A stretch of DNA of 64,000 nt from Candidatus Sphingomonas phytovorans (GTDB lineage Bacteria > Pseudomonadota > Alphaproteobacteria > Sphingomonadales > Sphingomonadaceae): contig CP119314.1 of assembly GCA_029202385.1 (NCBI GenBank), forward strand, positions 2,544,501 to 2,608,500, in the 5' to 3' direction. The notes under the pieces were generated by a model, which had not been told where the DNA came from, ran no database searches, and saw only the letters and a program-made list of their open reading frames with translations. Below, in pieces: positions 18,007-27,334 of this stretch (positions within the stretch are counted from its first letter, which is position 1; every line of letters begins with the position of its first letter). The position numbers and the translations under genes were made by a program.

Positions 18007-18629
18007 TGTTCTGGCTCGCTTCGTGCGACCTCGCCTTCAGCACCGAACGCTCTTCGCCATCCATGTTCGCGCACGTCGAAAAGCTTCGAGCCGTCCGATT
18101 CCGAAATTTCGGCCAGGATCGCGGGGTCTAGCTGACGCTCCTCCCGCACCGCCGGCGGCAGGGTAAGCGCCCTGGCGGGCTCACCGACATATTCGAACAG
18201 CCGCCGTTGCTGGTGCGTCGAGGTGAAGCCGGTCGCCGTGACGGTCAGGGAGAACATCCGCGTCACCGGCGCCGCCGAGAGGAACCAGTGCGCTCTTCCC
18301 GCGGGCAGGAAGATCATCGCGTCCTTGGGAACGTCGTAGCGGACTCCCTCGACCCAGGCAGTGAGATGCCCCTCGATGATGAAGAAGATTTCGTGCTGAT
18401 AGAGGTGGACATGCGGCGGAGGGCCCATGCCCTCCGGAATATTGCCTTCCCAGATGCAGCAACTGTGCCCCACGGCCGGCCCGTCGGCGTACATGACGAG
18501 AAGCTGGCTTTCGTACCACAGCGCACGATCAAGGGTTCGCTCCGCGACGAACGGGCGAAGCGGCTCATAGTCGGCGAGACCCTGCTCCTCACGGGCCTCG
18601 CGGGATTCCTTCTCCCAATCCATGTCCAA
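18003..18629 (-). CDS. Cupin-domain protein (208 aa)
   Basis: A single cupin barrel. Motif 1 reads PPPHVHLYQHEIFFIIEGHL, giving the metal-binding His-x-His...Glu...pattern, and motif 2 reads PKDAMIFLPAGRAHWF with the distal histidine. The flanking sequence matches no specific dioxygenase that I can name. It could be an iron or manganese dioxygenase, an isomerase, or a sugar/acid-binding protein. Placed between an SDR and a SnoaL-like protein in an operon ending in hmgA, an oxidative step on the aromatic precursor is a reasonable inference. Confidence 0.8.
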   Translation of the reverse strand: MDMDWEKESREAREEQGLADYEPLRPFVAERTLDRALWYESQLLVMYADGPAVGHSCCIWEGNIPEGMGPPPHVHLYQHEIFFIIEGHLTAWVEGVRYDVPKDAMIFLPAGRAHWFLSAAPVTRMFSLTVTATGFTSTHQQRRLFEYVGEPARALTLPPAVREERQLDPAILAEISESDGSKLFDVREHGWRRAFGAEGEVARSEPEQ

Positions 18630-18673
18630 CTCCTGTGCCTGCCTGTTTTCGCCACCGGTTCACCCCGGCGGCG

Positions 18674-19435
18674 CTAGAGATGTCGTCCGCCGTCGACCAC
18701 GATCCGCGTTCCCGTCGCCATCCGCAGATGCGTGACCGCCGCCAGCGCCGCCCAGGCAACCTCTTCCGGCTCCATGAGGCGCTTGAGAGGGGTCTTCGCG
18801 GCGGCTCCTTGAAGAGCATCGGCCGTGCGCCCAGGAACGAAGGCTGTGTTGACCGCAGCGGGAGAAATGGAAACGACCCTGATTTCCGGCCCAAGGGCAC
18901 GGCCGAGCGAAAGGGCGAGATTGTCGAGCGCCGCCTTGGAGGCGCAATAAGCGACGTTGCTGCCCGATCCGGTAAAACCGGAGATCGAAGAAATATTGAC
19001 CACGGCCGCATCGCCGGTCGCGCGCATCAGCGGAGCAAAGGCGCGGATGCACGCAAAAGGGCCCCGGACATTCGACACCATGATCTTGTCGAACGTCTCG
19101 TCATCAAGCGCGTCGAGATCATGATGGGCGATCGCATTGGTATGACCGGCAGCGTTCACCAGGATGTCGCAACGTCCCCAGCGCTCCCTGCACATGTCGG
19201 AGGCCGCCTGGAGCGTCGCGCTATCGGCAAGGTCCATGGGAATTGCACCATGGCGCGCCGCACCGCCCGGAAGCGAAACGACAAGCGCGGAGGCGCGCGC
19301 CTCGCTGGCATGATAGCCAACAAGGATCGAAGCGCCGGCCTCCGCCATCAGGCGCGCGGTCGCGGCACCAATGCCGCCGGTGGCGCCGGCAATAACCGCC
19401 ACGCGGCCGTCAAGCGGGGTGATGGAGAGGGTCAT
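18674..19435 (-). CDS. Short-chain dehydrogenase/reductase
   Basis: 253 residues from the ATG at 19435 (AGGA nine bases upstream); the frame extends 18 codons further. The nucleotide-binding motif is GATGGIGAATARLMAEAG near residue 16, NAAGHTNAI is the NNAG equivalent, and the catalytic Ser...Tyr-x-x-x-Lys is SISGFTGSGSNVAYCASK. Classical NAD(P)-dependent SDR acting on a ring or side-chain alcohol. First gene of the operon that ends with hmgA; the 44 nt to the cupin gene suggest cotranscription. Confidence 0.9.
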   Translation of the reverse strand: MTLSITPLDGRVAVIAGATGGIGAATARLMAEAGASILVGYHASEARASALVVSLPGGAARHGAIPMDLADSATLQAASDMCRERWGRCDILVNAAGHTNAIAHHDLDALDDETFDKIMVSNVRGPFACIRAFAPLMRATGDAAVVNISSISGFTGSGSNVAYCASKAALDNLALSLGRALGPEIRVVSISPAAVNTAFVPGRTADALQGAAAKTPLKRLMEPEEVAWAALAAVTHLRMATGTRIVVDGGRHL

Positions 19436-19802
19436 GACGGGCTCATCCTGATTGAACTGGTGACCGGACTGCCCGTCCGGGACGGGCAAGGGAGCCCGAA
19501 CGAGCGCCCGAACCGGAAGCGACCGAATAGGATGCGCACCTGCCGGGCGCAGTCACACGCCAATGTGTCCCAGCCCGGTCCGTCCACACGACGCGCCGCG
19601 ATGGGCAGAGCCGCAGGACCTGACACCAGCGCGTCACAGCCGCGTGTGGCTGCCTGGGCTTTCCACTTTCTCTAGGCGATCGAGGCCCGTTCATTACGGG
19701 TGACGTCGACCAGCCGTGCGGGATCGCCGCGACGATCCCTAGAGGCTGCGACAATCGCGGTACTGGAGCACCAGGCCGCATCGCTTTGGGGGAGGATATT
19801 CC
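19436..19802. other. Divergent intergenic region (367 bp)
   Basis: Lies between the SDR start and the receptor start. I see no ORF with a good start or codon pattern. A weak 7-bp inverted pair (CTCTAGG at 19670, CCTAGAG at 19738) and a small CAGCC/GGCTG dyad near 19637-19652 are the only structure. A purine-rich GGGGGAGG at about 19788 is the ribosome site of the receptor gene. Confidence 0.5.
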
Positions 19803-22055
19803 ATGACGACAGCAATCACGCCTCGGTCCGCCACGTTGCGCGCAACCATGCGCCTTCACCTTGCCGGTTGCGCCCTTGGCGCATTCCTGCTGCCGGGCGT
19901 CGCCCTGGCGCAGCAAGGTACGGATGTGTCGGCCGGACAGGAATCGAGCACAGGTTCCGCCTCGGTGAACGAGGACATCATCGTGACCGCGCAACGAACC
20001 GGGGCGCAGTCCCTCCAGAAAACGCCGATCGCGATTTCCGCGTTCACCGCTCAGCAGCTCGAGGATCGTCAGGCGACCAACATCAAGGACATGATGCAAT
20101 ATACGCCGAACCTGCAGGTTTCGCAGGCTGCGGCGAACGCGCTGATCTTCATCCGCGGCATCGGGACGACCAACACCTATGCAGGGTCCGATCCCGACGT
20201 CACCACCCAGGTCGATGGCGTCTATATCGCGCGGCCATCGGCGCAGCTTGGTGATTTCTTCGACGTAGAGCGGGTCGAAATCCTGCGCGGCCCGCAAGGC
20301 ACGCTGTACGGACGCAATGCGGCCGGCGGGACAATCAACGTCATCTCCCGCAAGCCGGGCGACGATTTCGCCGCGCGCCTTGCCGTCACCGCGGGCGACT
20401 ATGGCCTCGTCCAGACCCAGGGATATGTGAGCGGCCCGCTCATCCCGGGAAAGCTCCAGGTCAGCTTGTCGGGCAACTACCTCCGGCACAACGGCTATAT
20501 CGAGAATATCGCACCCGGAGGGCATGACATCGACAGCGCCAACAGGGGCGCCGTGCGCGGCCAGATCCGCCTTTCGCTCGGATCGGTCGAGGCGATCACG
20601 CGCGGCGACTGGTACCGGACCTACGAATATATCGAGAGCTACGACCAGTTGCTCGCGCGCGTGTCGGTCCCGGCCCCGCTCGCCAACTCGACGGTCGGCA
20701 CCTACCGTAAGGTGGCGCTCGACCTTCCCCAACTGCTCGACGCGCGGGGCGGCGGCGTCTCGCAGGAGATCAATATCGGTCTCGCGCCGTCGCTGTCGCT
20801 CAAGTCGATCACGGCCTATCGCGAAAGCCACTATATCGTCAGCAACGATTCCGACGCGACCGAGCTGAATCTGACGCAGAACCGCCAGACGGAAGACCAG
20901 CACCAATTCTCCCAGGAGGTTGCCCTCCAGTATAATGGCGGCGGCCTGGCCGCGGTCGCGGGCGCCTATTATTTCCGGGAAAGGATCGTCGGATCGACCA
21001 CCGCGGTCCTGATCGGCCCGGGGCTCATCCGCGGTTCGATACCTGACGTGGTCGCTGAATCGAAGGCGGTGTTTGCGCAGGGCAGCTATAATGTCACCGA
21101 TGCGCTGCGCGTAACCCTGGGTGCTCGCTACACCTGGGAGGAGAAGAGCATCGATCCCTATGCCTATACGAAATTGCTCGCCACGGGCGGGCTGGTCGGC
21201 CTGCCGTTCACGACGTCGGCCGACCGGAAATATCACGCGTTCACGCCGAAATTCGGGATCGACTACCGCGTCACTCCCGATTTCCTCATCTACGGGTCGA
21301 TCACGAGGGGCTTCAAGAGCGGCGGCTTCAACTATTCGTCGCGGAGCCTCGCCGCGCTCGACTTCGCCCCTGAGACGATCTGGAGCTACGAAGCGGGCAT
21401 CAAGAGCGACTGGCTCGATCGCCGCCTGCGCGTCAACCTGACCGGCTTCGTCTATGATTACAAGGGATTGCAGGTCCAGGCGCTGCTCAGCCCTGGAAAC
21501 GCCTTTATCGGCAATGCCGACAGCGCGAAGGTGAAGGGGGTCGAACTGGAGGTCACGGCGAAGCCGGTGCCGAACCTCACCTTGACCTCCAATGCCTCCT
21601 ATCTCGACGCCCGTTATGGCAGCTTCACCAACGCCGCGGTCGTCGCCGGTGCCGTGAGCTACGTTATCGGCGACCCCCGGTACAATGCTGCGACGACATC
21701 GTTCAACGCCACGGGCAACCGGCTCAATGCGGCGCCGCGCTTCTCGACGCTGCAGGCGATCCAGTACGACATCCCGACATCGATCGGCACCATCGCCGCG
21801 CGCGGGGAATTCAGCTGGCAAGGCAAGGTCTATTACGACGTGACCAACGTCAACGTACTCAGCCAGCCGGAATATGGCCTGCTCAACCTCGCGCTCGGCT
21901 GGAAATCGCAGAGCGGCGCCTGGCGCGGCCAGCTTCTCGTCCGCAACGTCACCGACAAGCAATATCTCAACAGCGCCGCGGCCCCCGGGGCATATCCCAC
22001 CGGGCACGCGGGCCCGCCGCGAACGGTTTCGGTCACCATATCGCGCTCGTGGTAG
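19803..22055 (+). CDS. TonB-dependent outer-membrane receptor (750 aa)
   Basis: Signal peptide MRLHLAGCALGAFLLPGVALAQ follows a 16-residue lead. The TonB-box-like NEDIIVTAQRTGAQSLQKTP precedes a plug with VEILRGPQGTLYGRNAAGG, then a 22-strand barrel with ITRGFKSGGFNY. It ends in the aromatic-tailed VSVTISRSW as the family requires. The ligand is unknown. It is divergent from the SDR operon and directly upstream of fumarylacetoacetase, so uptake of a tyrosine- or homogentisate-related compound would fit, but other ligands are possible. Confidence 0.95.
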   Translation: MTTAITPRSATLRATMRLHLAGCALGAFLLPGVALAQQGTDVSAGQESSTGSASVNEDIIVTAQRTGAQSLQKTPIAISAFTAQQLEDRQATNIKDMMQYTPNLQVSQAAANALIFIRGIGTTNTYAGSDPDVTTQVDGVYIARPSAQLGDFFDVERVEILRGPQGTLYGRNAAGGTINVISRKPGDDFAARLAVTAGDYGLVQTQGYVSGPLIPGKLQVSLSGNYLRHNGYIENIAPGGHDIDSANRGAVRGQIRLSLGSVEAITRGDWYRTYEYIESYDQLLARVSVPAPLANSTVGTYRKVALDLPQLLDARGGGVSQEINIGLAPSLSLKSITAYRESHYIVSNDSDATELNLTQNRQTEDQHQFSQEVALQYNGGGLAAVAGAYYFRERIVGSTTAVLIGPGLIRGSIPDVVAESKAVFAQGSYNVTDALRVTLGARYTWEEKSIDPYAYTKLLATGGLVGLPFTTSADRKYHAFTPKFGIDYRVTPDFLIYGSITRGFKSGGFNYSSRSLAALDFAPETIWSYEAGIKSDWLDRRLRVNLTGFVYDYKGLQVQALLSPGNAFIGNADSAKVKGVELEVTAKPVPNLTLTSNASYLDARYGSFTNAAVVAGAVSYVIGDPRYNAATTSFNATGNRLNAAPRFSTLQAIQYDIPTSIGTIAARGEFSWQGKVYYDVTNVNVLSQPEYGLLNLALGWKSQSGAWRGQLLVRNVTDKQYLNSAAAPGAYPTGHAGPPRTVSVTISRSW

Positions 22056-22396
22056 GCACTGATCGATCGGGAGGAGCCGGACGAGAGGAGGCCATCGGGC
22101 GAAACGATCGCCTGCCCGCCCCTCAACCCTTGTTCCTCCCATCCTCTCCATATCGGCCGATGATAAGCGACAGAGCCATTTGGTCTCGACTGGTCGATTG
22201 ATGGCTCCCGCAAATCAATGGCGTCATTGATGCTTGAGCATCGATCATGATCCATCTGCCCGACACAACGCGCCGGCGGATCGGCGCGCGTTCATCCGGA
22301 CGTCGGCTCATTCTCTATCGGCAAGGCAGAATCCCACATGTTTGAACGCCGCTCGCCCTTCTCCGCAACGCGCCACCTCTCCGGAGGAGCGAGCGC
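22056..22396. other. Intergenic region upstream of fumarylacetoacetase (341 bp)
   Basis: No ORF worth calling. It holds an operator-like dyad (22214-22231), two extra ATTGAT half-sites, and a short hairpin GATGC-TTGA-GCATC at 22229-22242. A GC-rich hairpin (about 22269-22288) is followed by no T-run, so it is not a convincing terminator for the receptor gene. Confidence 0.4.
22214..22231. promoter_or_regulatory. Operator-like inverted repeat upstream of fumarylacetoacetase
   Basis: ATCAATG-GCGT-CATTGAT is a perfect 7-bp inverted repeat with a 4-base spacer, and a further ATTGAT half-site lies 17 bases upstream (22197-22202). It is about 165 bp from the fumarylacetoacetase start, so it could bind a LysR, IclR or TetR regulator. 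The regulator is not identified. Confidence 0.35.
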
Positions 22397-23713
22397 GTGA
22401 CTCAGGCCGGGATCGATGAAACGCATGCGCCGGGTCTCGAAAGCTGGGTGGCGGACGCAAACGGCCATTCCGACTTCCCCGTGCAGAATCTTCCCTTCGC
22501 GATCTTTTCGCGCAGCGGTGAGGCATCGCGGCCGGGGATCGCCATCGGTGACCATATCCTAGACCTGCCTGCCGTGCGCCACCTGCTGCCCCCGGAGCTT
22601 GGCGACGTGCCGATGGGACAGCATCTCAACGACCTGTTCGCGCTGCCGGCCGCGCGACGGAGAGCGCTCAGGCGGCAGATCTCGACCCTGCTCAGCGACG
22701 ACAGGTACAAAGCCTCGGTCGTCCCGGCCCTGGCACGGGCCGAGGATTGCCTGCTCCATCTGCCCGCGGCGATCGGGGACTATACCGACTTCTATGTCGG
22801 CATCCATCACGCGACGAATGTCGGGCGGTTGTTCCGGCCCGACAACCCGTTGCTACCCAACTATAAATATATCCCGATCGGCTATCATGGACGGGCATCC
22901 TCGATCCGCCCGTCCGGAGTTCCGGTGATCCGGCCAGTCGGCCAGTCGAAAGGCCCCGACGACCTGGAGCCGCGCTTCGGACCATCGGCGCGCCTTGATT
23001 ATGAACTTGAGCTCGGCATCTGGATCGGCAGCGGGAACGACCTTGGACAACCGATCCCGATCGGCGAGGCCGCCGATCATATCGCCGGCTTCAGCCTGTT
23101 CAACGACTGGTCGGCGCGCGATTTCCAGGCGTGGGAATATGTCCCGCTGGGGCCGTTCCTCGCCAAGAATTTCCACAGCAGCATTTCCCCCTGGGTCATC
23201 ACCTCGGAGGCGCTGGCGCCGTTCCGGATCGCGCAACCGCCCCGGCCGGAGGGTGATCCACCTCCCCTTCCCTACCTCTCGGACGGCGAGGACCAGGCCC
23301 GGGGCGCCCTGGCGATCGACCTGCGCGTCGCCCTGCTGAGCGAGCGCATGCGTAACGAGGGCCTGGCGCCGCTGGAACTCAGCCGGAGCGCCGCGTCGAA
23401 CATGTACTGGACCCCGGCGCAGATCGTCGCGCACCACAGCTCCAACGGCTGCAACCTCAACCCGGGCGACCTGATGGGCACCGGCACGATTTCGGGGCCC
23501 GATCCGTCGGGCTTCGGCAGCCTGCTGGAGATCACGCGCGGCGGATCGGTGCCTCTCCCGCTCCCGACCGGGGAGCAGCGGCACTTTCTCGAAGACGGGG
23601 ACGAGGTGATCTTCAACGGACACGCGCACGCCCAGGGTTTCGTCTCGATCGGCCTCGGCGAATGCCGCGCCAGGATCCTGCCCGCCACCCCGAGCGCGAC
23701 TTTCACCTCATAG
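22397..23713 (+). CDS. fahA: Fumarylacetoacetase
   Basis: 438 residues, starting at a GTG (22397) with GGAGG 10 bases upstream. The N-terminal SH3-like lead (DFPVQNLPFAIFS) is the true-fumarylacetoacetase type, not the shorter FAHD type. Catalytic sequence DYTDFYVGIHHATNVGRLFR, then PIGYHGRASS, ELELGIWIG and FNDWSARDFQAWEY carry the Ca/Mg ligands and the catalytic histidine. It cleaves fumarylacetoacetate to fumarate and acetoacetate, finishing homogentisate catabolism. No neighbouring maleylacetoacetate isomerase is seen. Confidence 0.95.
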   Translation: MTQAGIDETHAPGLESWVADANGHSDFPVQNLPFAIFSRSGEASRPGIAIGDHILDLPAVRHLLPPELGDVPMGQHLNDLFALPAARRRALRRQISTLLSDDRYKASVVPALARAEDCLLHLPAAIGDYTDFYVGIHHATNVGRLFRPDNPLLPNYKYIPIGYHGRASSIRPSGVPVIRPVGQSKGPDDLEPRFGPSARLDYELELGIWIGSGNDLGQPIPIGEAADHIAGFSLFNDWSARDFQAWEYVPLGPFLAKNFHSSISPWVITSEALAPFRIAQPPRPEGDPPPLPYLSDGEDQARGALAIDLRVALLSERMRNEGLAPLELSRSAASNMYWTPAQIVAHHSSNGCNLNPGDLMGTGTISGPDPSGFGSLLEITRGGSVPLPLPTGEQRHFLEDGDEVIFNGHAHAQGFVSIGLGECRARILPATPSATFTS

Positions 23714-23735
23714 CCATCTGACGAAAGACAAATCC

Positions 23736-24164
23736 ATGAACCAGGTCACGATCGAACAGGCACGGACAATCATTGCAAAGGCATTTGCCGAAGGCGAAGT
23801 CCGCTCTCTGAAGCCGCTGAGCGTAGCCGTACTCGATCCCGGCGGGCACCTTATCGCTTTCGAACGGCAGGATGGCGCCTCGACCCTCCGTCACAAGATC
23901 GCCGCTGGAAAGGCGGCGGGTGCGCTTGCCCTGGGCGTATCGAGCCGCAAGATCGCCGAGATGGCGGTGGAGCGCCCCACCTTTGTCGGCGCGGTGGGTA
24001 CCATCGCGCCGGACGGGATCATCCCCGCAGCCGGCGGCCTGATCATCGTCGGCGGAAATGACGAACCGCTGGGCGCAGTGGGCGTGACCGGCGACACCTC
24101 CGACAATGACGAACTATGCGCCATCGCCGGAATCCAGGCCACGGGACTGGACTACCGCCCCTGA
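23736..24164 (+). CDS. GlcG/HbpS-like heme-binding family protein
   Basis: 142 residues, the second copy in this window. LSVAVLDPGGHLIAFERQD, then IPAAGGLIIVGGNDEPLGAVG and TGDTSDNDELCA give the GlcG/HbpS signature. Starts at an ATG 22 nt after the fumarylacetoacetase stop, so it is in the same transcript. Function in heme handling is known for a few relatives only. It converges on the AAHS permease ending at 24193. Confidence 0.86.
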   Translation: MNQVTIEQARTIIAKAFAEGEVRSLKPLSVAVLDPGGHLIAFERQDGASTLRHKIAAGKAAGALALGVSSRKIAEMAVERPTFVGAVGTIAPDGIIPAAGGLIIVGGNDEPLGAVGVTGDTSDNDELCAIAGIQATGLDYRP

Positions 24165-24192
24165 TCGGCGGATCGGTCCAAGCGTCCGTTCC

Positions 24193-25434
24193 TCATTCCG
24201 GCGCGCGTGATCCCGGGCCGTTCGCGCGCCGCAACCAAGCTGCGCTGAACATCGCCAGCGCGGCCAGCACCGCCGGCACCGCAGCAGCAAGGAACAGCCG
24301 GCTTTCCGGAACCTTGGCCGCCACCAGCGCGCCACCAAGCAGCGGGCCGACGATCGAGCCGAAACGCCCCACCGCCATGCCGATGCCCGAACCGGCCCCG
24401 CGAACGGGCGGGGGGAAGAGGTCGACCATCATCGCTGGAAAGTTGATCTGAGCGCCGAGGACGCAGAAGCCCGCCAGGAACAATACCCCGAAGATGAATG
24501 GCTCCGAAGGAAGCGGAGCCCCGATCAAGGCGACGAAGCAGGAGCCCAGCAGGGTCATGAAAGCGATCGGGAGAAAAGGACCGAAGCGGTTGATCAACGG
24601 AATACTGAAAAGCGCACCGGTGATTCCGCCGAGATTGAGGGCGACGCCCGCGAGCGCCGCCAGTTGCGGCGTGCCGCCCCGCGATACCACTAGTGACGGC
24701 GTCCAGCTCACCAGGGCGTAGGTCAGCATCAGCAGGCAGAACAGCCCTACCCAGAGGCAGACCGCCGGCCACAAGCGCCCTTCCGAAAGCGGCGCGCGCA
24801 GGAAATTGCGGTCCCGCCCGGGCGCGCGCGCGACTGCCTTGCCCTTGAAGGATTCAGGAATGGCGAGTGCCGCCACGGTCGCCAGCAGGCAGGCGACGCC
24901 AGCGCAGACAAAGACGGTTGGCCAGCCGGCATGCAGGACGCCTGCCGTCAGCGCACCGCCGACGACCGCGCCCAGCGGATAGCCGATATACATCAGCGTG
25001 ACCGTGCCGGCACGGCGATCGTGACCGGCATGTTCGGCCGTCAGCGAGATGACAGCCGGCAAGGCACCGCCAAGCCCGATGCCAGCGAGGAAACGCAGGC
25101 CCGCAAGCTGGTGGAACGTCACGGCGAGCGAGCATGCGAAGGTCATTGCCGTGGCAAGCAGAAGGGACCCGACGAGCATCGGCTTTCGCCCATAGCGGTC
25201 CGACAGGGGACCCATCGAAACCGCGCCGACGATCGCGCCGAAATAGCCCGCGGCGAAGAGCTGCCCGATATTCGTCGGCTGGAGGTGCAGCGCATGCGCG
25301 AGCAACGGCGCGACGAAGGACACCATCAGCGTGTCATAGCCGTCGACCATGACGATGAGGAACGACAGGATCACCACGCGCACGAGCGTGGCGCGATCCT
25401 GCGGAAGGCCTGTGTTCGTTTCCGCCGCGGCCAT
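24193..25434 (-). CDS. AAHS-family MFS transporter, second copy
   Basis: 413 residues from the ATG at 25434, immediately after the stop of the amidohydrolase (25437); the open frame runs further upstream inside that gene. Twelve helices, with the aromatic-acid signature VMVDGYDTLMVSF in the first and the A-motif loop GPLSDRYGRKPMLVG. It should be a proton-coupled importer of an aromatic or lactone-derived acid. It is the last gene of a three-gene operon with the aldolase and the amidohydrolase. Confidence 0.87.
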   Translation of the reverse strand: MAAAETNTGLPQDRATLVRVVILSFLIVMVDGYDTLMVSFVAPLLAHALHLQPTNIGQLFAAGYFGAIVGAVSMGPLSDRYGRKPMLVGSLLLATAMTFACSLAVTFHQLAGLRFLAGIGLGGALPAVISLTAEHAGHDRRAGTVTLMYIGYPLGAVVGGALTAGVLHAGWPTVFVCAGVACLLATVAALAIPESFKGKAVARAPGRDRNFLRAPLSEGRLWPAVCLWVGLFCLLMLTYALVSWTPSLVVSRGGTPQLAALAGVALNLGGITGALFSIPLINRFGPFLPIAFMTLLGSCFVALIGAPLPSEPFIFGVLFLAGFCVLGAQINFPAMMVDLFPPPVRGAGSGIGMAVGRFGSIVGPLLGGALVAAKVPESRLFLAAAVPAVLAALAMFSAAWLRRANGPGSRAPE

Positions 25435-25436
25435 GG

Positions 25437-26321
25437 TCAGGCGAAGCCCAGGAGTTTTCTGGGGTTGTCGCTCAGGATCTGCTTCCTGACCGCCGGATCG
25501 GGCGCCCATATTGCAAGCAGGTTGAGCAGGGCGCCGGTATCCCGTCCGCCCTCCGGGATATGCGGCCAGTCCGACCCCCAGATCGCGCGCTCGGGCGCGG
25601 CGGCGACGATTGCCTTGGCGATCTCATTGACTGGATCCATGCCGCGCTTCTTCGCGAGGCGATAGGGTGCCGACAGCTTGAGCCAGCAACGCCCCTGCTT
25701 CATCAGCGCGAGCAGTCGCGAGAAATCGTCCTCGGTCAGGCCATCCTCCTCGAGCATATAGCCCATATGGTCGATGACATAATCGATCTCGAGCGTCGCA
25801 AGGAAGTCGATCAGGTCGCGCACAACATAGCCTGGAGCATAGAATTGGAGGTGCCAGCCAAGCGGCGCGACCTTCGCTGCCATCGCGGTGATGAAATCCT
25901 GGATTTCCTGCAACGGCAGTTGGGCGCGCTTGAACAGGTCGAGCCGCACGCCGCAGACACCGGCCTCCGCATAGGCCTGGAGCGTGGCGACATCGACGTC
26001 CGGGTCGACCATCACAACGCCCCGGGCCATGCCGCCCGCAGCCTTCAGATTATCGATCAGGCACCGATTGTCCGTATCGTAGAAACTCGGCTGCACGATC
26101 ACGAAATGGCGAAGGCCCAGAACCGGCATCGCCGCGCGAAACTGCTCAAGCGTGGCATCGGGCAGCGTATAATGCGGCCGTTCGACGGAGGGGTAGCAAT
26201 CAAGCGGACCGAAGATGTGCATGTGCGCGTCGACCGCGCCTTCCGGCATGTCGAACATCGGCGTTTCGAGCGTTTCTGCTGGGCGCATCGGCTGCGAAAC
26301 GAGCGGTTCGGTTGCTGTCAT
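25437..26321 (-). CDS. Amidohydrolase, 2-pyrone-4,6-dicarboxylate lactonase-like
   Basis: 294 residues. The metal-binding DAHMHIFGP starts near residue 30 and the closing WGSDWPH carries the catalytic aspartate; DNRCLIDNLKA and RGVVMVDPDVD follow the LigI/PDC-hydrolase pattern. LigI opens 2-pyrone-4,6-dicarboxylate in lignin-aromatic catabolism. Conservation of general fold is clear, but the ligand need not be that lactone. It sits directly ahead of the AAHS permease and 36 nt after an HpaI-type aldolase, so lactone opening followed by aldol cleavage is the natural reading. Confidence 0.82.
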   Translation of the reverse strand: MTATEPLVSQPMRPAETLETPMFDMPEGAVDAHMHIFGPLDCYPSVERPHYTLPDATLEQFRAAMPVLGLRHFVIVQPSFYDTDNRCLIDNLKAAGGMARGVVMVDPDVDVATLQAYAEAGVCGVRLDLFKRAQLPLQEIQDFITAMAAKVAPLGWHLQFYAPGYVVRDLIDFLATLEIDYVIDHMGYMLEEDGLTEDDFSRLLALMKQGRCWLKLSAPYRLAKKRGMDPVNEIAKAIVAAAPERAIWGSDWPHIPEGGRDTGALLNLLAIWAPDPAVRKQILSDNPRKLLGFA

Positions 26322-26356
26322 GTGATGTCTTTCCGTAAATCCGTGAATTGATCGTG

Positions 26357-27166
26357 TCAGGCGAACTTGCGGCGCCAGCTGTCCGCACGTTGCGTCAGCC
26401 CCTCCGCCACGACATCGGTATCGATGCCGGCGAAAATGAAGGGCGCGAACCCCATGTCGAGCAACGCCAGAAAATGATCGTCATCGGCCACGCCGCCGAT
26501 GATCGCGACCTTTCCGTGCTTTCGAGCGGCCGCGGCCACGCGTTCGCAAGCCTGCATCACCGCTGGATCGCGCACCTTTCCCGGACAGCCCATTTCAGCG
26601 GTCAGATCGTTGGTGCCGACCGCGACGATGTCGATGCCCTCGACAGCGGCGATCGCATCGGCATTTTCAACGCCTAGCGGGGATTCAATGAGGGCCTGAA
26701 CGGTGATCGACCGGTTGGCTGTCGTTACGAATTCATCCGCCGGCGTGCGGACAAAACCCGTTTGCGGAAGCCTGGCGAGCATCGACCGCTTCCCGACGGG
26801 CGGGAAGCGGCATGCGGCTGCGAGAAGACGTGCCTCGGCATCGTTCTCAATCTTTGGCCCGATGATCCCGGTGGCGCCGCTGTCGAGGAGCCTGCCGATG
26901 ACCCCATATTCGCGTTCCGGGACACGCACCCACGCGCCAAGCCCGATATCATGTGCCGTGGCGGCAATCTGCGACGCGGCGTCGATGGATATGCTGCTGT
27001 GCTCAAGGTCGATCCAGACAAGGTCGTAGCCTGCCCCCGACGCCATGCGCGCGATATCGGGCGTGCGGCTGTAGCGGATGCCGAGAGACAATATGCGATG
27101 GCCGGCGGCAAGGCGCACCATGACCGGCGTTTCCAGATCAATGGAGCGCTCGCGATCATAGCGCAT
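26357..27166 (-). CDS. HpcH/HpaI-family aldolase
   Basis: 269 residues from the ATG at 27166, which has GAGGAGAGGG upstream; the open frame runs 18 codons further. The sequence DLVWIDLEHSSI, ALIESPLGVENADAI and VGTNDLTAEMG shows the metal-binding glutamate and aspartate of class II pyruvate aldolases. Products would be pyruvate plus an aldehyde from a 4-hydroxy-2-oxo acid, as in homoprotocatechuate or protocatechuate meta-cleavage. First gene of the operon; LysR is divergent. Confidence 0.85.
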   Translation of the reverse strand: MRYDRERSIDLETPVMVRLAAGHRILSLGIRYSRTPDIARMASGAGYDLVWIDLEHSSISIDAASQIAATAHDIGLGAWVRVPEREYGVIGRLLDSGATGIIGPKIENDAEARLLAAACRFPPVGKRSMLARLPQTGFVRTPADEFVTTANRSITVQALIESPLGVENADAIAAVEGIDIVAVGTNDLTAEMGCPGKVRDPAVMQACERVAAAARKHGKVAIIGGVADDDHFLALLDMGFAPFIFAGIDTDVVAEGLTQRADSWRRKFA

Positions 27167-27334
27167 CGTCAGACCCTCTCCTCTTGCACGGGCCCCCGGT
27201 TTGAACCCTGGCGGCCGCACGGCTGATTTTTTCCGGACGCGGCGACATGGCCACCGCGCGAACCGTCATTTGCCGCCCGAGTTCGTTTTATGCTAATTTA
27301 ATACCGGAGCGCGATTGATTGGGCTAATATATCA

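Noticed and set aside
19443..22151. A 902-codon minus-strand open frame opposite the TonB receptor
   Set aside because: It mirrors the receptor's codons on the other strand, is rich in Arg and Asp without any recognisable domain, and would include the SDR promoter. GC-rich genes commonly give such antisense frames.
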